A stretch of DNA of 64,000 bases from Clostridiaceae bacterium. Lineage in GTDB: Bacteria > Bacillota > Clostridia > Peptostreptococcales > T1SED10-28. Both the position numbers and the translations under genes were made by a program. The notes beneath the pieces are model-generated. The model was not told the DNA's origin. It searched no databases and saw nothing but the letters and a program-made list of their open reading frames with translations. The stretch spans positions 1 to 64,000 of the forward strand of contig PWFQ01000065.1 in NCBI GenBank assembly GCA_003554105.1. The letters run 5' to 3'. Below are positions 1 through 8,810 of this stretch, piece by piece (positions within the stretch are counted from its first letter, which is position 1; each line of letters begins with the position of its first letter).

Positions 1-919
1 AACTGGGATTCAGTAAGGGTGCAGGTTCTCCCTTCTTTTGAAGGGCTAAAACTATTAGTCCGGTTCGTTCGGGAATTTTTGCCTCTTTAAGTGTTTGCCC
101 TTTTAAACTGGATTGATCGCAAATTACTACATCCTCTAAATCAAGAATGACATCCCCCGCCCGGGTTATGATATCCAAAAACGAGATGATAGCAGGTCTG
201 GTCACGAAGGAAGCCATTCGCATTCCCCCGATTTCATTTGGAGAGATTGTATTGTTTGCTCCCGCTTTTTTCAGTTTTTCTATAGAGTTTCTTTCCACTG
301 CCCTGGAGACGATATAAAGGTTTTCGTTCATTTGTCTGGCTGTAAGCACTGCAAATACATTGTCTGCATCATCAGAAAGGGCAGATATCAATCCTTTTGC
401 ATTTTTTATATTCGCCTTCTCCAAGGAATCCTCGTGAGTTCCGTCGCCTTGAATGACCAGAACGCCATCATCCATAAGGCTCTGAACAATTCGCTCTCTT
501 TGATCGATGACGACAAAAGGAACATTTCTTTTTTGAAACTGATCAATGACACTTTGGCCTGTTTCTCCAGCACCACATAATATGTAATGATCTTTAAGCT
601 CTTCAATCCTACGATCCATTTTTTTCCTCCTCCAAGTATCTCTAAATGTACCTTCCATAAATAAGGATACGACTTTTGTGAATCCATAACCGACGGTTCC
701 TAAACCTATGAAGATAATTAACATTGAAAAAATTTTAGCTTGATCATTCATTTCACCAACTTCTGTGTAACCTACAGTGGAGATGGTAATGACCGTCATG
801 TACAAGGCATCAAGAATACTTACATCCAGGAAGTAAGCGTAACCAATGGTACCTACTATAATAAGAGAGGTTAAGATCATCAATACAAGTCTGATTTTTT
901 CATTTTCTTGAAACTCCAC
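1..919 (-). CDS. Potassium channel with TrkA-N (RCK) domain, 3' end cut by window
   Basis: Membrane K+ channel subunit with a cytoplasmic regulatory domain. Reading the minus strand from a GTG at 919 gives one transmembrane helix, a pore loop with the selectivity filter STVGYTE, a second helix, then a Rossmann-type RCK domain beginning at ILCGAGETG, the usual nucleotide-binding glycine motif. The GTG was chosen because AAGGGG lies 9 bases upstream; an in-frame TTG at 928 is the alternative. The protein runs off the left edge after about 306 residues, so the C-terminal TrkA-C domain may be just outside. It lies downstream of uppP on the same strand, separated by a terminator. The family is clear; the ligand that gates it is not visible. 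Confidence 0.9.
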   Translation of the reverse strand, partial: MEFQENEKIRLVLMILTSLIIVGTIGYAYFLDVSILDALYMTVITISTVGYTEVGEMNDQAKIFSMLIIFIGLGTVGYGFTKVVSLFMEGTFRDTWRRKKMDRRIEELKDHYILCGAGETGQSVIDQFQKRNVPFVVIDQRERIVQSLMDDGVLVIQGDGTHEDSLEKANIKNAKGLISALSDDADNVFAVLTARQMNENLYIVSRAVERNSIEKLKKAGANNTISPNEIGGMRMASFVTRPAIISFLDIITRAGDVILDLEDVVICDQSSLKGQTLKEAKIPERTGLIVLALQKKGEPAPLLNPS

Positions 920-999
920 AAGCTTCAACCCCTTATTTTGACTCTATTGTATTAGTACCACATTTTCTTGTAATTAAACCGATATATTTCAAACAAGAA

Positions 1000-1030
1000 A
1001 CAGAGGAGGTAAAAAGATACCTCCTCTTTC
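1000..1030 (-). terminator. Rho-independent terminator of uppP
   Basis: A perfect 10-bp inverted repeat (1002-1011 with 1018-1027, 6-base loop) lies 45 bases past the uppP stop. On the minus strand it is followed by the T-rich stretch TGTTTCTTGTTT. It separates uppP from the downstream K+ channel gene. Confidence 0.75.
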
Positions 1031-1071
1031 TAATGCCGGAGAAGGAAATATTTGTGATGAATTCCAGCATA

Positions 1072-1911
1072 TTAATATATAAAAGAGAGAATAATAGATG
1101 CGGTTCCCAACGTCCAGGTGTAATAGGAGAAGTAATAAAGTTTTCCCCTTGAGATCATACGAATCAAAGTACGGATTGCAAAAACACCGGATAAAAAGGA
1201 GACAAAAATTCCCAGAAGAAGCATATTCAACGAAACATCACCCATTCCATACTCCATTGCTTCTCTTGCTTCAAGAAGACTTGCACCTGCAATAACCGGG
1301 AATGACAGGAGAAAGGAGTAGCGGGTGGCTGCTTCTTTATTGATTCCTTGAAACAGAGCACCAGAAATCGTTGATCCGGATCGTGACATTCCGGGAGTGA
1401 TGGCAAGCCCCTGGAATACTCCAACAATAACCGCATTCAGCCATGACATTTCTTTTATTCCCTTCCGATTCTTTTTGAAGATTGTTAAATTCTCCGAAGT
1501 CCATAAAAGGGTTCCGGTAATTAGCAATGCAAAACCGATGACCCGCTGTGAAGTGTATACTTCAGAAAAGATATCTTTTAAGAGAATGCCCATCAATGCT
1601 GTAGGAATACTACCGACGATAATTAGCAGGGCAAGTTTTCGATAGATGTTATCGAGTCCTAAGCCTTTACCGCGAATAATGTCCCAACACATTTTGAAGA
1701 ACTCCAAAGTCATCTGATAGAGATCAGTCCAATAGACAACAAGGACAGAAAACAGCGTTCCGATATGTAACATAACGGTAAGAAAAAAAATCTGGTCATC
1801 CGGGGTCCCCATTAGAAATTGTGTAAGAGCTAAATGACCTGAGCTACTAACCGGTAAAAATTCTGTGACTCCTTGAACGACTCCTAAAATAATAGCTTCA
1901 ATTATTGACAC
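1072..1911 (-). CDS. uppP: Undecaprenyl-diphosphatase UppP (BacA)
   Basis: Integral membrane phosphatase that converts undecaprenyl pyrophosphate to undecaprenyl phosphate, recycling the lipid carrier for peptidoglycan synthesis and giving bacitracin tolerance. The 279-residue length is normal. The two family signatures are present: EFLPVSSSGH near residue 17 and GMSRSGSTI near residue 174, which contain the catalytic Glu, Ser and Arg. The protein is hydrophobic throughout. It stands alone between a terminator and the sigma-54 activator gene on the other strand. The DUF368 protein at 38.1 kb probably acts on the same lipid carrier. Confidence 0.96.
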   Translation of the reverse strand: MSIIEAIILGVVQGVTEFLPVSSSGHLALTQFLMGTPDDQIFFLTVMLHIGTLFSVLVVYWTDLYQMTLEFFKMCWDIIRGKGLGLDNIYRKLALLIIVGSIPTALMGILLKDIFSEVYTSQRVIGFALLITGTLLWTSENLTIFKKNRKGIKEMSWLNAVIVGVFQGLAITPGMSRSGSTISGALFQGINKEAATRYSFLLSFPVIAGASLLEAREAMEYGMGDVSLNMLLLGIFVSFLSGVFAIRTLIRMISRGKLYYFSYYTWTLGTASIILSFIY

Positions 1912-2125
1912 TTTAGGTACCTCCTCATACTTAAATCCTCACTTATTGTACCATTATTAAAGCATGGATGAAAGAGAAAAATGGAAGAAGTCAGCATCAA
2001 TCAGTTTGAAAATTCCCACTACGATTAATGCTATGCTATAATGAAGGAGTAAAGAGAGCTTTCAAAAATATGCTTAAATATCGGCGAACAGGGGTATAAA
2101 AAGCTTAAAAACAGGCGGTGGTTAT

Positions 2126-3526
2126 ATGGACAGTTTATTAACAGTTTTCACAATGGAAAAAATTCTCAACCATATCGATGAAGGAATTCAAATCATTGAT
2201 CATCGTGGAAAAATTCGATACTCTAATGAGATTGCTTTGGAGATGGATGATGTGAAAAGGGAAGATGTGATCGGGAATCATGTTTTGAGTGTCTATCCTT
2301 CCCTCACAGATAAAACAAGCACCTTATTACAGGTGCTTCGAACCGGGGAATCGATTCATGATGTAAAACAGGAATTTCTGAACTTCAAAGGAAATAAAAT
2401 AACGACAATCAACACATCCATTCCAATTATTGAAGATGAAAATATCCTGGGCGCAATCGAAATTTCCCGAGACATAACGAAAGTCAGAGCCCTTTCCGAA
2501 CAACTGATTGACTTACAAAAAGAACTGTATAATGAAGAAGGAGCCACAGTTGAAGAGAAGAAGGGCACTGCAAAATTCAGGTTCCAAGATATTATTGGAA
2601 GCACGAAGGAAATTGTTTCTTTGAAAAGAAAAGCGATGAGAACCGCAGAAAATGATTCTTCGGTCATGGTCTACGGGAGCACTGGAACGGGAAAAGAGTT
2701 AATTGTGCAGGCAATTCATAATTCCAGCAGAAGAAGAGAAAAGCCGTTTATCGCTCAGAACTGTGCTGCAATTCCCGGAACTCTCCTGGAGAGTATACTT
2801 TTCGGTACGGTGAAGGGAAGTTTCACCGATGCGGATAACCGCCCGGGGCTATTCGAACTAGCCAACGGAGGAACCTTGTTTTTGGACGAAATCAATTCCA
2901 TGCCCTTTGAATTACAGGCGAAATTGTTAAGAGTTCTGGAAGAAGGAAGGATACGAAGAATTGGCGATGTTAAGACAAAGAAGGTTGATGTCAGGATTAT
3001 TGCTGCAATGAATATGGATCCTTATCATGCAATGAAAGAAAGGAAGATACGGGACGATCTTTTCTACCGTTTGAGTGTGGTCGCCTTTAGAATTCCAGAT
3101 CTTGTTGAACGGAAAGATGATTTGAAAACTCTGGTTCAGCATTTTATTGCGAAGTATAACCGTTTATTAAACCGAAATGTCAAAGGAATTACAACGGGTG
3201 TGTTACAGGTATTTTATCAATATCATTGGCCGGGAAATATTCGAGAGTTGGAGAATGTGATTGAGGGAGCAATGAACATGATTGATGGGCACTATATTAC
3301 GGAGGAAGATCTTCCAAGCCATCTTACTTTGTTCAGCGGTGGAGAAAAACAAAGTAAAGCTTTTCAATTTTCTTTAAAAGAGAGTATGAAGCACTGGGAA
3401 AAACAGTTTATTCAGGATGCAATAAAAGAAACCGGCGGGAACGTGACAAAGGCTGCTCAGCTTCTGAAAATTCCCCGACAAACCCTGCAGTATAAAATGA
3501 AAAAGTATGGAATAGCCGCCGAATAA
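2126..3526 (+). CDS. Sigma-54-dependent activator with PAS domain, RocR-like
   Basis: Enhancer-binding activator for sigma-54 RNA polymerase, 466 residues. Order: PAS sensor domain (about 8-120), AAA+ domain (about 150-385) with Walker A GSTGTGKE at 184-191 and Walker B GGTLFLDEIN at 248-257, then a Fis-type helix-turn-helix near the end (NVTKAAQLLKIPRQTLQYKM). The sigma-54 contact loop reads GSFTDA (231-236) instead of the usual GAFTGA; phenylalanine and threonine are kept. No receiver domain is present, so the PAS domain probably senses a ligand. The gene lies just upstream of, and in the same direction as, the kdd-kam operon, which has a sigma-54 promoter, so it is most likely the lysine catabolism regulator. 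That role is inferred from position. Confidence 0.93.
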   Translation: MDSLLTVFTMEKILNHIDEGIQIIDHRGKIRYSNEIALEMDDVKREDVIGNHVLSVYPSLTDKTSTLLQVLRTGESIHDVKQEFLNFKGNKITTINTSIPIIEDENILGAIEISRDITKVRALSEQLIDLQKELYNEEGATVEEKKGTAKFRFQDIIGSTKEIVSLKRKAMRTAENDSSVMVYGSTGTGKELIVQAIHNSSRRREKPFIAQNCAAIPGTLLESILFGTVKGSFTDADNRPGLFELANGGTLFLDEINSMPFELQAKLLRVLEEGRIRRIGDVKTKKVDVRIIAAMNMDPYHAMKERKIRDDLFYRLSVVAFRIPDLVERKDDLKTLVQHFIAKYNRLLNRNVKGITTGVLQVFYQYHWPGNIRELENVIEGAMNMIDGHYITEEDLPSHLTLFSGGEKQSKAFQFSLKESMKHWEKQFIQDAIKETGGNVTKAAQLLKIPRQTLQYKMKKYGIAAE

Positions 3527-3543
3527 TGGGCGGCTATTTTTTC
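3511..3543 (+). terminator. Terminator of the sigma-54 activator gene
   Basis: Perfect 10-bp stem AATAGCCGCC/GGCGGCTATT (3511-3520 with 3529-3538) followed by a T-run. The left arm overlaps the last codons and stop of the activator gene. It separates activator transcription from the kdd-kam operon. Confidence 0.85.
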
Positions 3544-3655
3544 TTATGCTAATAAACCGTGGGGGTGTTAAAAAGAAAGCAGAATGCAATCACATAGGAC
3601 ATTGAAAAACAAAGGTTTGAAGGACCGGGGATCGCTCGAACGGATTGTTATAATA

Positions 3656-3673
3656 TTGGCATAGTTTTTGCAA
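3656..3673 (+). promoter_or_regulatory. Sigma-54 (-24/-12) promoter of kdd-kam operon
   Basis: The sequence TTGGCATAGTTTTTGCAA has the invariant GG (3658-3659) and GC (3670-3671) separated by exactly 10 bases, matching the sigma-54 consensus TTGGCAC-N5-TTGCA. It is 63 bases before the kdd start and directly follows a gene for a sigma-54 activator. An enhancer site for the activator should lie in 3544-3655, but no convincing repeat was found there. Confidence 0.85.
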
Positions 3674-3736
3674 CACTAAACAGAGGAGTATAGTATGCTA
3701 TGAATAATAGAAATAATAATTGAAGGAGGGTTTTCA

Positions 3737-4777
3737 ATGGAAAAAACAGGGTGCTCTTTAGGGACTCATCGAGTTTTGGAACCGAAAGGGGTATTACCCC
3801 AACCGGCACTGAAAGTGGACAATCGGATGGAGATTTATGACAATGAAATATTAGTTGACGTTCAAACTCTGAATATTGATTCCGCAAGTTTTACTCAGAT
3901 TAAAGATCAAGCGGGGAAAGACCCGGAGAAAATTAAAGAGATCATGCTAAAGATCGTCGAAGAACGGGGGAAACACCAAAATCCTGTTACAGGATCCGGT
4001 GGGATGTTAATCGGAACCGTTAGAAAGATCGGATCGGCTCTAAAAGGACAGAGGGACATTAAGGAAGGGGACAAAATTGCAACATTAGTCTCTCTCTCTT
4101 TAACTCCCCTAGTGATTGAGGAAATTACTGAAATCCGAATGGATATTGATCAAGTGGACATAAAAGGAAAGGCCATTCTCTTTGAATCCGGAATTTATGC
4201 AAAGCTTCCCCAGGATTTGCCGGAAAACTTAGCCCTCTCCGTGCTTGATGTTGCAGGTGCCCCGGCTCAGACTGCAAAACTGGTTCAACCTGGTCATCGT
4301 GTCGTGGTGATTGGAGGAGCAGGGAAGTCGGGAATGCTCTGTCTGTATGAAGCGAAAAAAAGAGCAGGAATCACCGGTCAGGTAATCTGTCTTGCTCATA
4401 GCGAGAAATCAATTGAAAGGCCTAAGTCTTTAGGACTGGCAGATAAATACGTGGCTGTGGATGCAACAGACGCTCTTGCAGTGAAAAATGCAATTGAGCA
4501 ATTGACAGATGGTGAGATGGCAGATGTTGTGATCAATTGTGTAAATGTGAATAATACTGAAATGGGAAGTATACTGGCGGCAAAAACCGACGGTTTGGTG
4601 TATTTTTTCTCTATGGCGACAAACTTTACAAAAGCTGCATTAGGAGCAGAAGGAGTAGGACGGGATACGACAATGATTATCGGAAACGGCTATACAAAAG
4701 GACATGCTGAAATATCTCTTCAAATACTACGAGAAAGCGATGAACTTCGAAAGGTGTATCAGGAACTTTACAGTTAG
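3737..4777 (+). CDS. kdd: L-erythro-3,5-diaminohexanoate dehydrogenase
   Basis: Third step of anaerobic lysine fermentation: NAD-dependent oxidative deamination of 3,5-diaminohexanoate to 5-amino-3-oxohexanoate and ammonia. The 346-residue length fits the family. A dinucleotide-binding fold starts around VVIGGAGKSGM (about residues 190-200). The ATG has GAAGGAGGG upstream. It is the first gene after the sigma-54 promoter and lies 49 bases before kamA, the same order as known in Fusobacterium, where kal and kce come before kdd. Those two genes are not here. The assignment rests on protein features plus unambiguous context. Confidence 0.93.
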   Translation: MEKTGCSLGTHRVLEPKGVLPQPALKVDNRMEIYDNEILVDVQTLNIDSASFTQIKDQAGKDPEKIKEIMLKIVEERGKHQNPVTGSGGMLIGTVRKIGSALKGQRDIKEGDKIATLVSLSLTPLVIEEITEIRMDIDQVDIKGKAILFESGIYAKLPQDLPENLALSVLDVAGAPAQTAKLVQPGHRVVVIGGAGKSGMLCLYEAKKRAGITGQVICLAHSEKSIERPKSLGLADKYVAVDATDALAVKNAIEQLTDGEMADVVINCVNVNNTEMGSILAAKTDGLVYFFSMATNFTKAALGAEGVGRDTTMIIGNGYTKGHAEISLQILRESDELRKVYQELYS

Positions 4778-4826
4778 GTGGGAATATAAGTATCATTTCA
4801 ATTTGAGAAAATAAAGGAGTGGAAAC

Positions 4827-6077
4827 ATGAGAGATTATAAAAGCATTGAATTATGGAAAGATGTTACGGAAGAGCAGTGGAATGATTGGAAGTGGCAAGT
4901 GAAAAATCGGATTACCAACTTGGAGGATTTGAAGAAAGTTGTAAACCTTACTGAAAAAGAAGAAAGAGGAGTGCTGGATACCCTATCTATACTGCGAATG
5001 GGAATTACTCCATATTATGCTGCATTAATGGATGAAAATGATCCAAACTGTCCTGTACGTCTGCAGGCGATCCCAAGCACATCGGAGCTTGAAAAAGGAA
5101 AAGCCGACATGGAAGATCCTTTAAGTGAAGATGTTGATTCTCCGGTTCCCGGTCTTACACACCGATACCCTGATCGGGTACTGTTACTAATCACAGACAT
5201 GTGCTCTATGTATTGTCGCCATTGTACAAGAAGACGTTTTGCCGGGCAACAGGATAAGGAACAGCCTAAGGATCGCATTGATCAAGCAATCGAATACATT
5301 AGAAACACACCGGAAGTGAGAGATGTTCTTCTTTCAGGAGGAGACTGTCTATTGGTTTCCGATGCACGTCTGGAATATATTATACAAGAGCTTCGTAAAA
5401 TTGAACATGTAGAGATCATTCGACTGGGGTCGCGAACACCAGTGGTCATGCCTCAAAGAATCACACCCGACCTCGTAAATATGTTGAAAAAATATCATCC
5501 GATTTGGCTGAATACCCACTTTAATCATTCGAAAGAGATCACAGGAGAGACGAAAGAAGCCTTGCGTTTATTGGCGAATGCAGGAATTCCCCTGGGAAAT
5601 CAATCTGTTCTGTTGCGTGGAATTAATGACTGTGTTCATATCATGAAGGACCTTGTGCATAATTTAGTAAAAAATCGGGTGCGCCCTTATTACATTTACC
5701 AATGTGACCTTTCTATGGGAATTGAACACTTTAGGACTCCTGTAGCAAAAGGGTTGGAAATTATTGAAGGACTAAGGGGACACACTTCCGGGTATGCTGT
5801 GCCGACCTTTGTTGTAGATGCTCCCGGTGGCGGAGGGAAAATTCCTGTTATGCCCAGTTACATGATCTCACAGTCAGCAAATAAGGTAGTACTTAGAAAC
5901 TATGAAGGGGTTATCACCACATACACTGAGCCTAAGCCTTACGAAGATCATCCGAATTGCGAGATTTGTTCGGGGAAAAAGGCCGATGAGGTTGAAGGGG
6001 TGGCGTCATTGCTGGCAGGGAAGCGAATATCTTTAGAACCTGCTCAATTGAAACGCTTGCAAAGAAGCAAGAAATAG
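4827..6077 (+). CDS. kamA: L-lysine 2,3-aminomutase
   Basis: Radical SAM, PLP-dependent enzyme that converts L-lysine to L-beta-lysine, the entry step of the pathway. In the 416 residues the iron-sulfur ligands are CSMYCRHC (Cys126, Cys130, Cys133). GGGGKIP carries Lys338, which corresponds to the PLP-binding lysine 337 of the Clostridium subterminale enzyme. The C-terminal zinc-site region PNCEICSGKK keeps two cysteines (378, 381). A good ribosome site (AAAGGAG) precedes the ATG. Second gene of the kdd-kam operon. Yeast-like or EF-P-specific homologues (EpmB) are shorter and lack the C-terminal part, so the catabolic enzyme is favoured. Confidence 0.97.
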   Translation: MRDYKSIELWKDVTEEQWNDWKWQVKNRITNLEDLKKVVNLTEKEERGVLDTLSILRMGITPYYAALMDENDPNCPVRLQAIPSTSELEKGKADMEDPLSEDVDSPVPGLTHRYPDRVLLLITDMCSMYCRHCTRRRFAGQQDKEQPKDRIDQAIEYIRNTPEVRDVLLSGGDCLLVSDARLEYIIQELRKIEHVEIIRLGSRTPVVMPQRITPDLVNMLKKYHPIWLNTHFNHSKEITGETKEALRLLANAGIPLGNQSVLLRGINDCVHIMKDLVHNLVKNRVRPYYIYQCDLSMGIEHFRTPVAKGLEIIEGLRGHTSGYAVPTFVVDAPGGGGKIPVMPSYMISQSANKVVLRNYEGVITTYTEPKPYEDHPNCEICSGKKADEVEGVASLLAGKRISLEPAQLKRLQRSKK

Positions 6078-6115
6078 ACCTGCAGGCAGCAAACAATGGG
6101 AGGGGGTGTCTTGAG

Positions 6116-7156
6116 TTGCTGATGAAGCTTATTTACGGTAAGTATCGTGTGGTATCGGTGGTGGGTATGGCAAAAAATGCAGGCAAAACTGTCGTTCTCA
6201 ATAAGTTGATTGAAGAAGCCTATAAAAAGTATATTACACTCGGCCTCACTTCCATCGGAAGAGATGGTGAACGGGAGGATCTGGTAACAAAAACGGAAAA
6301 GCCTGTGATTCATGTGATGGAAGGAACGATTATTGCGACTGCTCAAGACACAATCCTAAACGCCGATGCACGGCTGGAAATCCTTGAAGTGACTGAATAT
6401 CGAACAACTCTGGGACCCATTGTGCTTTGCCGCGTGAAAGAGAATGGACTTGTGGAAATCGCGGGTCCCGGTAATAATTGGGAGATTCGGGAGGTTGCAA
6501 AGAAGATGCTTCTTTACGGCGTCGATGTTGTCCTGGTTGATGGAGCAATCAACAGGAAAACCGCTGCCTCTCCTGAAATCACGGATGCAACGATCCTTTC
6601 TACGGGAGCGGTGGTCAGCAGAAGTATCGATCGGGTTTTGGAGGAGACAGCACATCAGGTGGAATTATTCGGTCTGGAAAAAGTCAGCAATCCCATCATT
6701 CTTGAAGAAGCGAAAAAACTCATGGAAAAAAGTGTAATTGGCTTGGTGCATAAGAATGGGAGTAGCACAGAACTGAATCTTAAAACGGCATTGAATGCTG
6801 GAAGAATTATCGGAGGAGCGATTGAGGAGTCGACAGAGTATATTGTTTTCCCCGGGTCGTTAGTCAGAAAAACACTCGAGGATCTAATAGCGGTTACTCC
6901 CCTATACAAAAAAGTCACTTTCATTGTGCACGACGGAACAAAAATATTTATTGCCTATCATGACTGGCTCAAATTTAAAAGACGGGGAGTTCGGATGCAA
7001 GTGGTTGAACCAATCCAGGTGTTGGCAGTTTCGGTCAATCCCTATGCTCCCCAGGGATATGAGTTTCAGCCCGAGGAGTTCCATAAAAAAATGAAGGATC
7101 TTCTAAGAATCCCCGTTATTGATGTAATGCTCGAAGGAGATGATTTTTATGAATGA
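6116..7156 (+). CDS. kamB: KamB, P-loop protein of the lysine aminomutase operon
   Basis: Conserved protein of unknown biochemical role, always found between kamA and kamC in lysine-fermenting bacteria. The 346 residues begin with a Walker A motif GMAKNAGKT (about 18-26), so it should bind nucleotide. The start is a TTG at 6116, chosen because GGGAGGGGG ends 9 bases upstream; an ATG two codons later is less well spaced. It overlaps kamC by 8 bases, suggesting coupled translation. By analogy with repair factors for other adenosylcobalamin enzymes, KamB and KamC may reactivate or load cofactor into KamDE; that is inference. Confidence 0.85.
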   Translation: MLMKLIYGKYRVVSVVGMAKNAGKTVVLNKLIEEAYKKYITLGLTSIGRDGEREDLVTKTEKPVIHVMEGTIIATAQDTILNADARLEILEVTEYRTTLGPIVLCRVKENGLVEIAGPGNNWEIREVAKKMLLYGVDVVLVDGAINRKTAASPEITDATILSTGAVVSRSIDRVLEETAHQVELFGLEKVSNPIILEEAKKLMEKSVIGLVHKNGSSTELNLKTALNAGRIIGGAIEESTEYIVFPGSLVRKTLEDLIAVTPLYKKVTFIVHDGTKIFIAYHDWLKFKRRGVRMQVVEPIQVLAVSVNPYAPQGYEFQPEEFHKKMKDLLRIPVIDVMLEGDDFYE

Positions 7157-8798
7157 ATATATGAGCAGGAAAAACCTTCGGGAAGTGGGTTTGGAGCAGA
7201 TTATCGATTGGCTTCCTGTTCAAACAGATTACGGAAAAGATCACAAAGAAAGGATGTTTCCCCACAGTCATTCTCAAATTGAAGACTTAAGAAGGATCTA
7301 TAGAGAAATGGGTATCTTTCGCAGGGGATTGAAAAGCAGTCAGTCGATTCTCTGGAACCTGAAAGGTTTCCTATCTGAATTTAAGGATCTTCGAGGGTCT
7401 TTGAAGAGGGTAATGGATCAAGAGATCCTTAATGAAGTTGAACTGTTCGAGATCAAAAACCAAATTATGGTGATGGAGGAGTTGCTGGAGTTTTTACGAC
7501 GGTATCCGCAACTCTCCCTTGAAAAGTTCCAGATGGAGTCATTGGCACCGTTAATTAAAGCTCTGGATCCTGAAGGATCCAGGGTAAGGACTTTTTATAT
7601 TTATGACAGCTATTCCAACAGGTTGTATGAGTTGCGGGAAAAGAAACGTAAAATTACCGGGAGAATTCAGGAAATTCAAAATCAACTCAGGCAAAAAGTC
7701 TTTGAAGAGCTTGAGATTAAACCGAAGATGAACAATGAAGTTCTAATCCCGAAGGAAGATCGATCAATGGCTAAGAGAGCAGAGGAGTGCAGTCTTGTGT
7801 ACTTTCTTTCTGAAACCTACAGAAGCTATGTTTTTAAGATCGTCCCTACGGATGAAGTGATTTTATTGAGAGAAGAAAGCCAAAAATTGAAGATGGAGGA
7901 AGAGGAAGAGGAGTTTGAGATTCGAAAAATCCTCACCCAACGAGTGAGAGACTTTATTGATGAAATCAATAAAAATATTCATATCATCGGAGAGTTGGAT
8001 CTGACCATAGGGAAAATTCTGTTGGGTGATGATATGAGGGGTGTGGAACCAAGGATTGTCGATGATCCCTATATACATTTTCTTAAGGGGAGACACTCTG
8101 TTGTCGAACACCGGCTTCATCAAGAAGGGAAAGAATACATGCCGGTGGATATCTCGTTAGAAGAAGGGGTGACCATCGTAACCGGTGCAAACATGGGAGG
8201 GAAAACCATTACTCTGAAGCTTATCGCTCTGATTGCAGGGATGGCACAGTTGGGACTGTATGTACCTGCACAGGAGGCGACGGTGGGACCCTTCTCTTTT
8301 GTCTATTTTTCTTCAGGGGATGGACAATCGGAGGAGCAGGGTCTTTCAACCTTTGGAAGCGAAATTTACCATTTAAAAAATCTCACAGATGATCAACAAA
8401 GCAATGGTCTTATTTTGTTGGATGAACTGGGAAGGGGAACGAATCCCAGCGAGGGATATGGAATCTCTTACGGTGTGATCGAATATTTTAAGCAAGTGAT
8501 TGGAATTACTGTCGTAACAACACATTTGGACGGATTGACACAAATTAAGGGAGTGAAACATCTTCAGGTTGTGGGTCTTCGAAACCGAAAACCGGAAGAA
8601 ATAAAGGAGGTATTGGATAAAGCCGGGGATGGAAAGGGCCGATTGGAGGATTTGATGGACTATCGCCTGGAGCATGGAGAAGCAGACCGGGAAGTGCCGA
8701 AAGAGGCAATGATGATTGCAAGGCTCATGGGCCTAAACGAGAAGATTCTCGAGAAAGCAGAAAAGGCCCTGAAGACAAAAAAGCAAGAGATGGATTAA
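7149..8798 (+). CDS. kamC: KamC, MutS-like ATPase of the lysine aminomutase operon
   Basis: 549-residue protein with a C-terminal MutS-type ABC ATPase: Walker A GANMGGKT (about residue 346), a signature-like stretch near STFGSEIYHL and Walker B LILLDELGRGTNP. Before it come helical, charged segments resembling the MutS lever/core region. The N-terminal mismatch-recognition domain of true MutS is absent, so DNA repair is unlikely. The ATG at 7149 was chosen because GAAGGAG lies 9 bases upstream; the ATG at 7140 directly touches that site. It is 12 bases before kamD. Similar MutS-like genes accompany other clostridial B12 aminomutases, which points to an accessory role for KamDE. Confidence 0.86.
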   Translation: MNEYMSRKNLREVGLEQIIDWLPVQTDYGKDHKERMFPHSHSQIEDLRRIYREMGIFRRGLKSSQSILWNLKGFLSEFKDLRGSLKRVMDQEILNEVELFEIKNQIMVMEELLEFLRRYPQLSLEKFQMESLAPLIKALDPEGSRVRTFYIYDSYSNRLYELREKKRKITGRIQEIQNQLRQKVFEELEIKPKMNNEVLIPKEDRSMAKRAEECSLVYFLSETYRSYVFKIVPTDEVILLREESQKLKMEEEEEEFEIRKILTQRVRDFIDEINKNIHIIGELDLTIGKILLGDDMRGVEPRIVDDPYIHFLKGRHSVVEHRLHQEGKEYMPVDISLEEGVTIVTGANMGGKTITLKLIALIAGMAQLGLYVPAQEATVGPFSFVYFSSGDGQSEEQGLSTFGSEIYHLKNLTDDQQSNGLILLDELGRGTNPSEGYGISYGVIEYFKQVIGITVVTTHLDGLTQIKGVKHLQVVGLRNRKPEEIKEVLDKAGDGKGRLEDLMDYRLEHGEADREVPKEAMMIARLMGLNEKILEKAEKALKTKKQEMD

Positions 8799-8810
8799 AG
8801 GAGGATTGTT

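Noticed and set aside
406-687. Separate 93-codon minus-strand gene inside the K+ channel region
   Set aside because: It is out of frame with a longer frame that encodes a clear pore and RCK domain across the same bases.
3544-3655. Enhancer site for the sigma-54 activator (short palindromes such as CAAAGGTTTG near 3609)
   Set aside because: The repeats are too short to stand out from chance in AT-rich DNA.
7149-8798. DNA mismatch repair MutS
   Set aside because: ATPase domain is MutS-like, but the protein is too short, lacks the mismatch-binding domain and is embedded in the lysine aminomutase operon.
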